Shown here in pieces: positions 9,462 through 18,121 of a stretch of DNA of 64,000 nucleotides (position 1 is the stretch's first letter; the number at the start of each line of letters is the position of its first letter). Under the pieces are notes generated by a model. The model was not told the DNA's origin. It did no database searches and worked only from the letters and a program-made list of their open reading frames with translations. Location of the stretch: contig CAXEND010000007.1 in assembly GCA_963997635.1 (NCBI GenBank), positions 40,931 through 104,930 on the forward strand. The letters run 5' to 3'. The DNA comes from GCA-2728135 sp002728135. Its GTDB lineage: Bacteria > Pseudomonadota > Alphaproteobacteria > UBA828. The translations under genes were made by a program, and so were the position numbers.

Positions 9462-11222
9462 ATGTGTGGGATTGCCGGAATATCACTTTTCCCAAATCAA
9501 CAACTTTCACCAGGTATTCTTGCTCGTCTTCTTCAATCTATGGTTCACCGGGGTCCAGATGGATCTGGGGAAGAGATACGTAATGGCGTAGCCTTAGTCC
9601 ATACAAGGTTAGCTATAGTAGACTTAGAGAATGGTTCGCAGCCTCTTAGTGATGGTAAAGCAATATCGTTAGTTGCAAATGGCGAGATTTATAATGATTT
9701 AGAACTCAGAAAGTCATTTTCAGGAGTGTTTAAAACACAATCTGACTGTGAATCACCCTTGATACTCTATAAAGAACTTGGAGTTGATTTTATCAAGCAT
9801 CTTAGAGGAATGTGGGGAATAGCTATTCACGACTCAGATGGTAAAATTCTTATTCTTTCACGAGACCCATTCGGAATTAAACCCCTTTATTATGCTGAAA
9901 CTAGTATTGGGGTAATTTTTGCATCCGAAATAAGAGCAATTGCTAATACTGAGTTACTAAGTGTTGATATTAATAATCACATAAGAGATGAGCTGTTGAG
10001 CTTACAATTTACAACTGGTGCGGAAACAATATATAGGGGGATTAATAGAATTCTTCCGGGTGAGTCTTTGTTAATTAAGGAGGGGCGAATAATCAAAAAA
10101 GAGATTTGCTCAGTATTACCAAAGAAACCACCAGAAATAATTGATGAGAGATCAGCAATTGATAAGTTAGATCGTATCTTGTTAAATAGCGTCGAGCTAC
10201 ATCAGCGGTCTGATGTTCCCTACGGTATGTTCTTATCGGGTGGTATAGACTCTTCAGCACTATTAATAGCCATGTCTAGATTAAGTGACAAGCCAGTCTC
10301 TGCTTATACACTTGGTTTTGATACTTCGAGTGTTCCTGATGAAAGAGAACAGGCGGCAAAAGTAGCAAATTATGTTGGTGCTGAACATCATACTGTGCTT
10401 ATGGATGGTGAAGACTTTTGGTCTATGCTCCCAAAAGTTGTTGCTGCATTAGATGATCCAGTAATAGATTATGCAACTTTACCTACTTATAAATTGGCAG
10501 AATTAGCTAGTGAAAATTTAAAAGTAGTGCTATGTGGCGAGGGAGGAGATGAGCTCTTCGGGGGATATGGCCGCTATAGAAAAGTAATGCGTACATGGTG
10601 GCAGGGAGGTAGCCAGTCAATGAGGAGACATTCTGTATTACTAAGAGCAAATGTGCTTCGGACAAATCCATATGGCTGGCGAGATGGTATAAAAAAAACC
10701 GAAGAGAAATTCGCAAACCGTGGTCTTACCTCACTACAAATTGCTCAGTCTATAGATTGTAATGATTGGCTTCCTAATGACTTATTATTGAAACTTGATC
10801 GTTGTTTAATGGCTCACGGTGTAGAAGGAAGAACACCATTTTTAGACCCAGAAGTCGCTTCTCTAGCTTTTTGTTTGCCTGATCGATTTAAGGTACGTGG
10901 TAGACTTGGGAAATGGATCCTTAGGAAATGGCTTCAAGAACAGATGCCTGAAAGTAATGCTTTTCTCCGTAAACGTGGTTTTACAGTCCCAATAGGAGAG
11001 TGGATTAATAATAGGTCGAATGTAATTTCTCAACTAGTAGCAAGACAGCCGGGTATTAAGGAGATATGCGAACCGGAAAAAGTTATTAAATTATTTGAGC
11101 AATCAACTCCATTAGCAAGAAATGCCTCATGGGTATTATTATTTTATTCTCTTTGGCATAACTATCATATATTAGGACGACCAGTAGGTAATAACATTGG
11201 TGATGCTTTAGCTCTAAATTGA
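9462..11222 (+). CDS. asnB: Asparagine synthase (glutamine-hydrolysing) family amidotransferase
   Basis: A 586-residue class II (Ntn) glutamine amidotransferase fused to an ATP-pyrophosphatase synthase domain. The start must be ATG at 9462, so that the nucleophile Cys2 (MCGIAGI) follows the initiator Met. The N-terminal domain has MVHRGPDGSGEE and the synthase domain has the PP-loop LSGGIDSSALL, then CGEGGDELFGGYGRY and GVEGRTPFLD. It could make asparagine, but as the last gene of a glycosyltransferase operon it may instead amidate a uronic acid or other carboxyl group of the polysaccharide. That second role is inference from context. Confidence 0.88.
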   Translation: MCGIAGISLFPNQQLSPGILARLLQSMVHRGPDGSGEEIRNGVALVHTRLAIVDLENGSQPLSDGKAISLVANGEIYNDLELRKSFSGVFKTQSDCESPLILYKELGVDFIKHLRGMWGIAIHDSDGKILILSRDPFGIKPLYYAETSIGVIFASEIRAIANTELLSVDINNHIRDELLSLQFTTGAETIYRGINRILPGESLLIKEGRIIKKEICSVLPKKPPEIIDERSAIDKLDRILLNSVELHQRSDVPYGMFLSGGIDSSALLIAMSRLSDKPVSAYTLGFDTSSVPDEREQAAKVANYVGAEHHTVLMDGEDFWSMLPKVVAALDDPVIDYATLPTYKLAELASENLKVVLCGEGGDELFGGYGRYRKVMRTWWQGGSQSMRRHSVLLRANVLRTNPYGWRDGIKKTEEKFANRGLTSLQIAQSIDCNDWLPNDLLLKLDRCLMAHGVEGRTPFLDPEVASLAFCLPDRFKVRGRLGKWILRKWLQEQMPESNAFLRKRGFTVPIGEWINNRSNVISQLVARQPGIKEICEPEKVIKLFEQSTPLARNASWVLLFYSLWHNYHILGRPVGNNIGDALALN

Positions 11223-11232
11223 TCTCAAAGTG

Positions 11233-12042
11233 TCACAAATTTATTTCAAGTCCCTCATATGAAATTAATGAATTCTTCTTTTTTAGTAGATTTTGCATAT
11301 ACTGCAACGAATTATCGTATAGCATTTGATGATGTCCGCAATAAACAATTAATTTTGCTTTAAATTCATCATCAAATTCTAATAGTTTCTTAAGGCAATT
11401 AAACTCAGGAGTGCTGAGATTCGGAAAATCTGCATAATTTGATACAATTAATAAATCAGAATTTTCAGCAAAAGAGTTTATTTCTTCAGTCGTAATTATA
11501 TCAAGTTTTTTTGATAAAGAAATATAGGTAAAGCACTTGTTTTTAAAACAGATCTTGAGCCCAGTGGATGAAAAGTTAAATTTTGGATTAAGATAACTCA
11601 CCTTTATTCCCTTTATTATTTTCTCAATCGGATGATTCAAGATAGTCTTGATGTTATTGATGCCTTGCATGGTTTCTATTGGAATCGGAAAATATGGAAA
11701 TGACATCAAAGAAGAGACCTCTTTATACGTATGTTCATTCGTTGGAGATGAGTCAACGATTGTAAATTTATTTCTTGGGCTATATCCAGGCACAAAAAAA
11801 GGTAATCCAGACATGCGTTCGAAGTCAATTTTAGTAAAAAAAATATGGCCAGTTAGATCTCCGTTATTTTGAATTTTATTACCAAGGGGGTGAATGCCTG
11901 TTCCTGCTTCAAGAATTATTAACTGGTTATCACATTGTATTTCTATACATGTTGTATTACCTCCAAATTTGATTGTATCTTTTGTCGAGATAGGTACTCC
12001 CGCTCTTACACCCCAGAACTTTATTTTAAAATTTTTTGTCAT
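11233..12042 (-). CDS. MBL-fold protein lacking the metal-binding motif (probable pseudoenzyme)
   Basis: A 269-residue protein with the frame of the MBL-fold phosphodiesterase/hydrolase family: FWGVRAGVPIS at the start, FGGNTTCIEI near 26, LEAGTGIHPLG near 44, GLPFFVPGYSP near 79. Where family members carry HxHxDH, this one reads K71-I-D-F-E-R76, so every zinc-ligand His is replaced. The later acidic positions are also altered (YISLSKK instead of YxTDTE; SNYADF instead of HDAQY), although a terminal GHHQMLYD remains. The frame is intact, so it is probably maintained as a non-hydrolytic protein. It converges on asnB with a 10-base gap. Function unknown. Confidence 0.75.
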   Translation of the reverse strand: MTKNFKIKFWGVRAGVPISTKDTIKFGGNTTCIEIQCDNQLIILEAGTGIHPLGNKIQNNGDLTGHIFFTKIDFERMSGLPFFVPGYSPRNKFTIVDSSPTNEHTYKEVSSLMSFPYFPIPIETMQGINNIKTILNHPIEKIIKGIKVSYLNPKFNFSSTGLKICFKNKCFTYISLSKKLDIITTEEINSFAENSDLLIVSNYADFPNLSTPEFNCLKKLLEFDDEFKAKLIVYCGHHQMLYDNSLQYMQNLLKKKNSLISYEGLEINL

Positions 12043-12097
12043 TTATGTATGGCCATTTTATGTAACGATGTTGTTTTTATAATTTTAGTGATGGTGA

Positions 12098-12769
12098 CTA
12101 AAGCTCCTTAATGAAAAGATTTGAGATTCTATTAGCCCAGTCCATTATCGGGCCGTCGGCGGGGAAGATATTGCGTGGGCTTGTAAGTAATGCAAACTTA
12201 TATGAGCCAAATAAGATGTAATCAGCATATGAAGGAGATTCTCCAGCAATGTATGGTTGGTTTTTGAGCGTGACCGATATTGATTTAAGCCCATGATGTA
12301 GATTTTCTATGTCTTCTACTGAACGAGTACTATATTTTTCTATAGACACTCCAAAACGCTTTTCACGGCTTTTCCTAAAATATTCCTTATCTCTGTCAGC
12401 AACAACATATTCAAGCACATCTGCCATAATACATTTGGCTAGCAAAGGGTGGATGGAAATATCCATCCATAAATTAAATTGTTTTGTTAGACTTTGTGCA
12501 TACTTATCACCAAATAAAGTTGGTTTTTCTGGATACTCCTTTTCTAGGTAACATGCTATGTTCCATGAATCGGTTATAACTTGATTTCCGTCTTGTAATA
12601 TGGGTACTAAGGTTTGCTTACTAAATCTAATTTTTTCTTTTTGTGAAAAAAGTACTGGCTCGTATTCAGCATTGATGCATTTATGTTGCAAAGCCATCCG
12701 GCTACGCCAACAATAGGGACTAAACCTTACATCTTTTTTTCCTTGCAGCTCATACAATATGACAGTCAA
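12098..12769 (-). CDS. Glutathione S-transferase family protein (beta-etherase/LigE-like)
   Basis: A 223-residue GST with a thioredoxin-like N-terminal domain (VRFSPYCWRSRMAL near residue 14, TLVPILQDGNQVITDS near 52) and an all-helical C-terminal domain (YIAGESPSYADYILFG near 172). The FSPYCWR opening resembles the LigE/LigF etherase branch rather than classical GSTs; that placement is tentative. It would be cytosolic and use glutathione, consistent with gor and grxD elsewhere in the window. It is separated from the MBL-like gene by 55 bases. The substrate cannot be inferred. Confidence 0.8.
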   Translation of the reverse strand: MTVILYELQGKKDVRFSPYCWRSRMALQHKCINAEYEPVLFSQKEKIRFSKQTLVPILQDGNQVITDSWNIACYLEKEYPEKPTLFGDKYAQSLTKQFNLWMDISIHPLLAKCIMADVLEYVVADRDKEYFRKSREKRFGVSIEKYSTRSVEDIENLHHGLKSISVTLKNQPYIAGESPSYADYILFGSYKFALLTSPRNIFPADGPIMDWANRISNLFIKEL

Positions 12770-12811
12770 ATTTTATACTCCAAAGTATTAATCATTGAAA
12801 TTACCTTACCT

Positions 12812-13963
12812 CTATTCCATTCTATTATAAATCCTGCCTTTCCAATTACTTTGTGCCCCTCTCCAAAATTTTATTGCCGAACTCCAAGTCATTAAAAGAT
12901 ATAAAGTGCCAATTAATGGCATAGCAAAACCATAAATCGGGCTTCTATGGTAGTAATTAAGTGTGGGTAAGTATGCTATAAACATTAAGCTTATTACAAA
13001 AACACCTAACAGCTTAGGAATTATCCCAGGAGATATGATTATGCACATAACAGGTATCCAAAAAGTTATTACCATTATGGATGTGCATAATAAAAGAAGA
13101 CTAAGAGATGAGCGTAACTGAGTAAATGCACTACGTTCAATCATATTCCAAATTAGGTTTAAAGTTTTATATGCCCTAGTTGAATTTGCACTTCTAGTTA
13201 GTCCAACCCAAGTAGTTTCTCCTGATTGTTTAATCTCTCTTGCTAGTGCACAGTCGTCTATTAATGCATTTTTTATAGCTCCAAATCCTCCTATTTTATC
13301 CAGAATATTGCTATCGGTAAGAATACATCCACCAGCAGCAGCTGCTACTAACTGATTGCGGCTATTTGATAACTTAAAGGGGTATAATATTTTGAAGAAG
13401 AATACAAAAGCTGGCATAAGTAATTTTTCCCAAAAACTTTCCATTCTTAGGGCGACCATTACAGATACTAATCTAGCACCAGAATCCGAGCGTTTTTTCA
13501 GAAGAGACTCAAGCATATAAGGCTCAAGTTGAATATCGGCATCCATTAGAAGTATGAGTTCACTAGTAACCTTTTTGCGGGCTTGCTCTAATGCCCACAT
13601 TTTACCTGCCCAGCCGGTGGGTAATTTTTTACCTGTAATTAATTCGATTATTATATTTTTGACAGACACATTTTTAATTATATGAGCAGTATTGTCTGAT
13701 GATTGATCATCCACAACCAATACTTTTAATGGCAACCCTTTTCTATCAAGAGATTTTAAGGTGTGCTCTATTACATCCTCTTCGTTTCTAGCAGGAATAA
13801 TAATAGTGACTGAGTTCATTAATTTTTGGTTGTTTTTAATCGTTTTGTCAGATTCTAAGCATTCTTGATTACGCCAAGGTTGCCATGGTTGTAAAAGTAA
13901 TATTATCCATAATAGGGCGCTAATACTAGTTAGCCATATGAAGATTAAATTAAGCTCGGTCAT
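12812..13963 (-). CDS. hpnB: Hopanoid-associated glycosyltransferase, HpnB-like
   Basis: A 383-residue membrane-anchored GT2 glycosyltransferase. An N-terminal hydrophobic segment (about residues 5-25) precedes a LQPWQPWR motif, then SVTIIIPARNEEDVIEHTL, VLVVDDQSSDNT, TGWAGKMWALEQA and LLMDADIQL; three to four hydrophobic segments lie near the C-terminus. This combination is that of HpnB, found with hopanoid (squalene-hopene) gene sets. No squalene-hopene cyclase or other hpn gene is in this window, so the gene appears detached from its usual cluster. It starts six bases from the preceding dadA-like stop, so the two are likely co-transcribed. Confidence 0.75.
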   Translation of the reverse strand: MTELNLIFIWLTSISALLWIILLLQPWQPWRNQECLESDKTIKNNQKLMNSVTIIIPARNEEDVIEHTLKSLDRKGLPLKVLVVDDQSSDNTAHIIKNVSVKNIIIELITGKKLPTGWAGKMWALEQARKKVTSELILLMDADIQLEPYMLESLLKKRSDSGARLVSVMVALRMESFWEKLLMPAFVFFFKILYPFKLSNSRNQLVAAAAGGCILTDSNILDKIGGFGAIKNALIDDCALAREIKQSGETTWVGLTRSANSTRAYKTLNLIWNMIERSAFTQLRSSLSLLLLCTSIMVITFWIPVMCIIISPGIIPKLLGVFVISLMFIAYLPTLNYYHRSPIYGFAMPLIGTLYLLMTWSSAIKFWRGAQSNWKGRIYNRME

Positions 13964-13968
13964 AGTTT

Positions 13969-15243
13969 TTAGGACCTTGAAAATCGGCTTGGGCTTAAAG
14001 GTGATATCTCTAACTCCGGTTCTTTACCCTTAATTAAATCAGCAATAATGCGGCCTGAACCGCAGGCCCATGTCCAGCCAGTACTTCCATGACCTGTGTT
14101 AAGTAAGAGACCATTAATTTTAGAAAGACCGACTATTGGTATGCAATCTGGACTCATTGGTCTAAGGCCGGCCCATCTTTCTGCATCATTGATGTTAGTA
14201 AGATCGGGAAATAATTTTTGAATGTCTTCAAGAATAGAGTTTGTTCGATTCATGTTGACTGACCTATCAAAACCGGCCAATTCAGCAGTTCCAGCACATC
14301 GCATTCGACTCCCTAATCTACTTATAACAATACGACGAGAAATTTCATGTATGCCATGGATTGGAGCAGAAGATTCATTCCTTATCGGTAAAGTTACAGA
14401 ATAACCTTTAAGCGGATATATAGGTATTTTTATTCGAATCTTATTAAGTAATTCTCTACTATAACTTCCTAGGCAAACAACAACTGCATCAGCAGAATAC
14501 TTCTTTAGATGAGTTGTAACTCCTGTGACATTATTGTTTTTAATGTCAACATTGTTTATCGATTCTCCATAATTAAATTTTACCCCAAGGTTAAGTGCAA
14601 TCTCAGCTAATCTAACTGTAAATTTGCGTGCGTCTCCTGTTTCTTCACCGGCATAAAAAAGTGTTCCAGCATATTCTCCACTTTGATTAGTAAGAGCAGG
14701 CTCTTTCCTTTTACTTTCATCCATATCAAGAATTTCAGGGTGATCTTCTGGATCAGGTAGTTGTTTCGCAAATTTTGAAGCTGCAATTAGAGACTCTTCT
14801 GTTTTGTATAGTTCCAAGACCCCATTAGATTGTTTGTTGTATTCTATATTTTCTGAGTAGCGGACTTCTTCTAGACACGAAAAACTATATTTTGCTAGGT
14901 TTACACAAACTTTTCTTCCATGGGCATATGATTTCTGATTGCAATGGCTTAAAAACCGTGCTGCCCATATCCATTGATCTATATCTGCACGAAACCTAAA
15001 TAGATATGGTGCATCCTCACGAAAGAAATTTTTCAAAATCAGTTTTGGTACACTTGGGTGTGCCCAAGGTTTTGCGGTAAGTTTACTAACAAAGCCACCA
15101 TTAGCAAAGCTAGTTTCCATTCCTGGACCCTGTTGTCTGTCGATTACTGTTACGTCGTTCCCATCTCTGGCTAAGAAATAGGCTGAGGTTACACCTATTA
15201 CACCTGCTCCTAGAACAATTACTCGCATATTTCTGATACTCAT
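13969..15243 (-). CDS. dadA: D-amino-acid dehydrogenase-like FAD oxidoreductase (DadA family)
   Basis: A 424-residue DAO/DadA-type flavoprotein that would oxidise D-amino acids to 2-oxo acids and pass electrons to the respiratory chain. It has the Rossmann motif VLGAGVIGVTSAYFLA near residue 9, VIDRQ at the second strand end, the DadA-typical TSFANGG, and C-terminal GLRPMSPDCIPIVG and NTGHGSTGWTWACGSGR. ATG at 15243 is taken as the start; a second ATG at 15228 is equally possible because neither has a strong Shine-Dalgarno. No alanine racemase lies nearby, so the exact substrate is open. Confidence 0.85.
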   Translation of the reverse strand: MSIRNMRVIVLGAGVIGVTSAYFLARDGNDVTVIDRQQGPGMETSFANGGFVSKLTAKPWAHPSVPKLILKNFFREDAPYLFRFRADIDQWIWAARFLSHCNQKSYAHGRKVCVNLAKYSFSCLEEVRYSENIEYNKQSNGVLELYKTEESLIAASKFAKQLPDPEDHPEILDMDESKRKEPALTNQSGEYAGTLFYAGEETGDARKFTVRLAEIALNLGVKFNYGESINNVDIKNNNVTGVTTHLKKYSADAVVVCLGSYSRELLNKIRIKIPIYPLKGYSVTLPIRNESSAPIHGIHEISRRIVISRLGSRMRCAGTAELAGFDRSVNMNRTNSILEDIQKLFPDLTNINDAERWAGLRPMSPDCIPIVGLSKINGLLLNTGHGSTGWTWACGSGRIIADLIKGKEPELEISPLSPSRFSRS

Positions 15244-15358
15244 TTAATATTTTTAATGTTCAACCTATATATATTGTATAGACTACGGCAAATATTGTTT
15301 CTGCAAAAATAATAAAATATATAGTTTTAGCTTTATATAAATTTTTTGGAGGTTCTTT

Positions 15359-15946
15359 ATGAAGTTGTTATCCGGCCCCACATCTCCATTTGCACGTAAA
15401 TGTAGAATAGTGGCATTTGAGAAATCTATTATTTTATCTGAAATCGATACCAATCCTTTTACTTCTGATGAATTAGCGTCTTTAAATCCTTTGAAGATGA
15501 TACCTGTATTAATTTTAGAAAATGACGAACAAATTTATGATAGCGATATTATTTGTAGGTTTCTTGATGATTCTGGGAAGGGAATTAGTTTATATCCAAA
15601 AGAGAAACATTGGGACCATATGGTAAGAGCATCATTAGGGAACGGACTTGCCGAGGCTAGTGTTCAGTTGCAACTACAAAAGGTACTTCCTAAGAACCAA
15701 CAAAGCACACCACTTATGGATAGGTTGAGGCAGAGAATTAATCGAGTTTTGAGTGCTCTTGATGACCAATTATTAGATTTGAATAAAGATTCATTTAAAA
15801 TTGACTCTATATGTGTAATTGCGGGTATTGGTCATCTCGAGTTGCGCCATGGTGACTCTTGGCAAAAATCTCATAAAAATCTGTTTAGGTGGTATTCTGA
15901 TAAGCTTAATCGCCCATCAGTAGTTGCCACTCAGCCAATAACTTAG
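15359..15946 (+). CDS. Glutathione S-transferase family protein
   Basis: A 195-residue GST. The N-terminal thioredoxin-fold domain has SGPTSPFARKCRI at residues 5-17 (Ser/Pro/Cys active-site region), NPLKMIPVLILEN with the cis-Pro, and the glutathione-contacting YDSDIICRFLDD. The C-terminal half is helical and somewhat short. A clear GGAGG lies just upstream of ATG 15359. It is a single gene facing away from the DadA gene and converging on the carboxylase cluster. Substrate unknown. Confidence 0.85.
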   Translation: MKLLSGPTSPFARKCRIVAFEKSIILSEIDTNPFTSDELASLNPLKMIPVLILENDEQIYDSDIICRFLDDSGKGISLYPKEKHWDHMVRASLGNGLAEASVQLQLQKVLPKNQQSTPLMDRLRQRINRVLSALDDQLLDLNKDSFKIDSICVIAGIGHLELRHGDSWQKSHKNLFRWYSDKLNRPSVVATQPIT

Positions 15947-15999
15947 GATAATATTTATTTGACTGTCTGCTAGTTAACAATTTTTTTTCAAGCAGTGTG

Positions 16000-16215
16000 C
16001 TACTCAATTTCCACAGCTAGTTGGCCAACATCAACTGCATCTTCCTCAGCTATATGAAGTTTCGAAACTACTCCACCGCTTTCTGCTTCATGAGGAACTT
16101 CTGTCTTCATAACTTCAAGTATGAAAAGAGTTTCTCCTGCTTTTACCGAGTCCCCAACTTTTACTAACACCTTCCACACATTGCCCGGAGCTTGAGTCAT
16201 TATTTGTTCGGCCAT
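16000..16215 (-). CDS. Biotinyl carrier protein (stand-alone biotin/lipoyl domain)
   Basis: A 71-residue single-domain biotin carrier, much smaller than AccB. The biotinylation motif is EVMKTE with acceptor Lys37, flanked by GDSVKAGETLF and by the AVDVGQLAVEIE hinge. It is the last of four minus-strand genes (biotin carboxylase, KipI-like, KipA-like, carrier) separated by 14-24 bases, so it most probably shuttles carboxybiotin between the carboxylase at 18122-19495 and the carboxyltransferase pair. Biotinylation by a BirA encoded elsewhere is assumed. Confidence 0.88.
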   Translation of the reverse strand: MAEQIMTQAPGNVWKVLVKVGDSVKAGETLFILEVMKTEVPHEAESGGVVSKLHIAEEDAVDVGQLAVEIE

Positions 16216-16239
16216 TAATATTCTCCCTATATAATAATA

Positions 16240-17217
16240 TTATACTTTTTCAATTGATTTATTTGTACAGAGGTTATCTAAACTCCTACGCCTATTCTGT
16301 GCTTCTTCAACTCCTATGACTTCAAATCTAAAGAATTCATTTGGTTTTGCTTGTCCCAATTTCCAAAAACCTGCAGAGGGTACTGTATATGGGCATATAA
16401 ACCCACCCATACTAGGGCCATCATTAACAAGAATAATTGGAGTTTGGCCTCCAAGATTTATACCACCTAACGGATACCCTTGGTCTATGATATTGGAGGG
16501 AAAGTTACCGTTCTCAGGAAGTTTATTAGTAGCCTTCTCTGTAAATGTCCAATCAGGACCTTCAAGTCTATATCCAGTCCGATCTGATCTTGCGGATAGT
16601 TTCCATTTAGTCTCTGCGAATCTTTTGTGTCCATCTTCATCTATCCAATCATCATTAGGACCCTTTACAGCTTCTATAACCCATTCCTTATTTGATGAAA
16701 ATTCAGGGCGTTTCGATAGCTTAACTTTGTATCCAGGTTTACCATGTTTATTAGCTGTTGTAGATAGTTGCTGTCCCTTTTGTAATGCATGTCCATTGAT
16801 ACCCCCAATTGAGGCTTTATGAAAGGTAGAGGCAGATCCTAACCAAAGTGGTGCATCGATTCCTCCATATATAGCAAGATATCCTCGGGCTCCAGTTACA
16901 GCTGGTCCCATTTCGAGAATTTGTCCAGACTTTACTGAGAAGCTCTCCCAGAGAGGAACAACTTTCCCGTCAAGCTTTGACATCATATTCGCCCCTGTAA
17001 GGGCGATAACTGTGCCAACTGTAAAACGAATTGTTGGTCCCATATATTGAGCTTCTAGACCTGGTGCTCCTGGATCGTTACCAACTAAAATATTTGCCAA
17101 TCTAAATGACCAGTTATCCATAGGCCCTGAAGGAGGAAAGCCTTGGTTCCAGTAGCCGATTCGTCCGGGATAGTCCTGTATTGAAGTTTCAAGTCCGGGC
17201 TTAATAATTTCTAACAT
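16240..17217 (-). CDS. pxpC: Urea-carboxylase-like carboxyltransferase subunit (KipA/PxpC, AHS2/CT_A_B domain)
   Basis: A 325-residue biotin-dependent carboxyltransferase-family protein. Its opening, ETSIQDYPGRIGYW then PPSGPMDNWSFRLANILVGN, reads more like the carboxyltransferase part of urea carboxylase (DYPGR-GYW) than like typical E. coli PxpC. GINLGGQTPIILVNDGPSMGG lies near residue 265. In urea carboxylase this domain works with the KipI-type domain to move carboxyl from biotin to the nitrogen substrate; in PxpABC it acts on 5-oxoproline. It sits 14 bases after the KipI-like gene and 24 before the carrier. Which substrate applies is unresolved. Confidence 0.82.
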   Translation of the reverse strand: MLEIIKPGLETSIQDYPGRIGYWNQGFPPSGPMDNWSFRLANILVGNDPGAPGLEAQYMGPTIRFTVGTVIALTGANMMSKLDGKVVPLWESFSVKSGQILEMGPAVTGARGYLAIYGGIDAPLWLGSASTFHKASIGGINGHALQKGQQLSTTANKHGKPGYKVKLSKRPEFSSNKEWVIEAVKGPNDDWIDEDGHKRFAETKWKLSARSDRTGYRLEGPDWTFTEKATNKLPENGNFPSNIIDQGYPLGGINLGGQTPIILVNDGPSMGGFICPYTVPSAGFWKLGQAKPNEFFRFEVIGVEEAQNRRRSLDNLCTNKSIEKV

Positions 17218-17231
17218 TTACCACCAACTCT

Positions 17232-18101
17232 CTAGAACCGCTCTTTTGGGCTTATAGTTGTAATCCATTTTTTGTAGTTTTTTACAGAAAATTTTTGGTA
17301 ATTAACTATGTTGTATACATATGTTCCAGAATTAACTCTATATTCTATATCTTTGAATTCCTCTAGTGAACATGGAACAAATTTGATTCTATCTCCGGGC
17401 CGGAAAAGCACTATGTTACCTTCAAAGGCATCAAAACGTTTTTCAGGATCCCAAATCGGAATTGGAATGCGTCCAAATAATTGATACCCACCAGGAGTTG
17501 CAACTGGGTAAATCCCAGATGCAGAACCACCCATGCCTATTGTTCCTTGAGGTGTCCAAGTGCGAGGAGGATTATATTTTGGTGCTGTCATTATAGATCT
17601 TGGGTCTAGAGGTTGTAAAAAAGGCAGGCCTGGCCAAAAACCAAGACTTGCGACCCAGTATTCTGTACTAGAATGCACTCTCACAAGGTGGTGTCGATCT
17701 TCTAGACCATTAATACGTGCGACAAAATCAGGGTCATATTCTTTTTTAGTAATTTTTTGACTATAATCTTCAATGCATTCTTTAGTCCAAGGGTCTAAAT
17801 ACATTGTTTCAAAATAGAAAAGGCGGCTTTGAAGTTCTATTTCATTAGTTGAGCCAAGCGAGTTAATTAAGTTTTTTAGTTCCTGTACTAAATCGGTTTT
17901 TGATATAATATCAGGGTCATAATGAACTAGCATAGAGGCAAAACAGGGAGCTGTTTCGATAATTCCATTTATTTTTTGTTCTAGAATTACTGATGCTAAA
18001 CCTTGAGCAAGGAAGTTAAGGTCTAGGTTCATCTCATTACCAAACTCTATTAGGAGATAACGATCTCCTCCAGTCAGAAATTTTGGTTCATTATAAATCA
18101 A
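17232..18101 (-). CDS. pxpB: KipI/PxpB-like carboxyltransferase subunit (AHS1/CT_C_D domain)
   Basis: A 289-residue KipI/PxpB-family protein, with an N-terminal RYLLIEFGNEMN segment and the C-terminal cyclophilin-like domain carrying GFWPGLPFLQPLDP near residue 155 and GMGGSASGIYPVATPGGYQLFGR near 190. It pairs with the KipA-like protein, with which it forms either 5-oxoprolinase (with PxpA) or the carboxyltransferase of urea carboxylase. At 289 residues it is longer than E. coli PxpB (about 218), the extra length being N-terminal and at the C-terminal tail. No pxpA (LamB/YcsF) gene accompanies it. Confidence 0.82.
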   Translation of the reverse strand: MIYNEPKFLTGGDRYLLIEFGNEMNLDLNFLAQGLASVILEQKINGIIETAPCFASMLVHYDPDIISKTDLVQELKNLINSLGSTNEIELQSRLFYFETMYLDPWTKECIEDYSQKITKKEYDPDFVARINGLEDRHHLVRVHSSTEYWVASLGFWPGLPFLQPLDPRSIMTAPKYNPPRTWTPQGTIGMGGSASGIYPVATPGGYQLFGRIPIPIWDPEKRFDAFEGNIVLFRPGDRIKFVPCSLEEFKDIEYRVNSGTYVYNIVNYQKFSVKNYKKWITTISPKERF

Positions 18102-18121
18102 CTATTATTCTCCAAAAAAAA

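Noticed and set aside
16316..16822. Long open frame of 168 codons on the plus strand inside the KipA-like gene
   Set aside because: It lies fully antisense to a recognised gene, has no family likeness and no ribosome-binding site.
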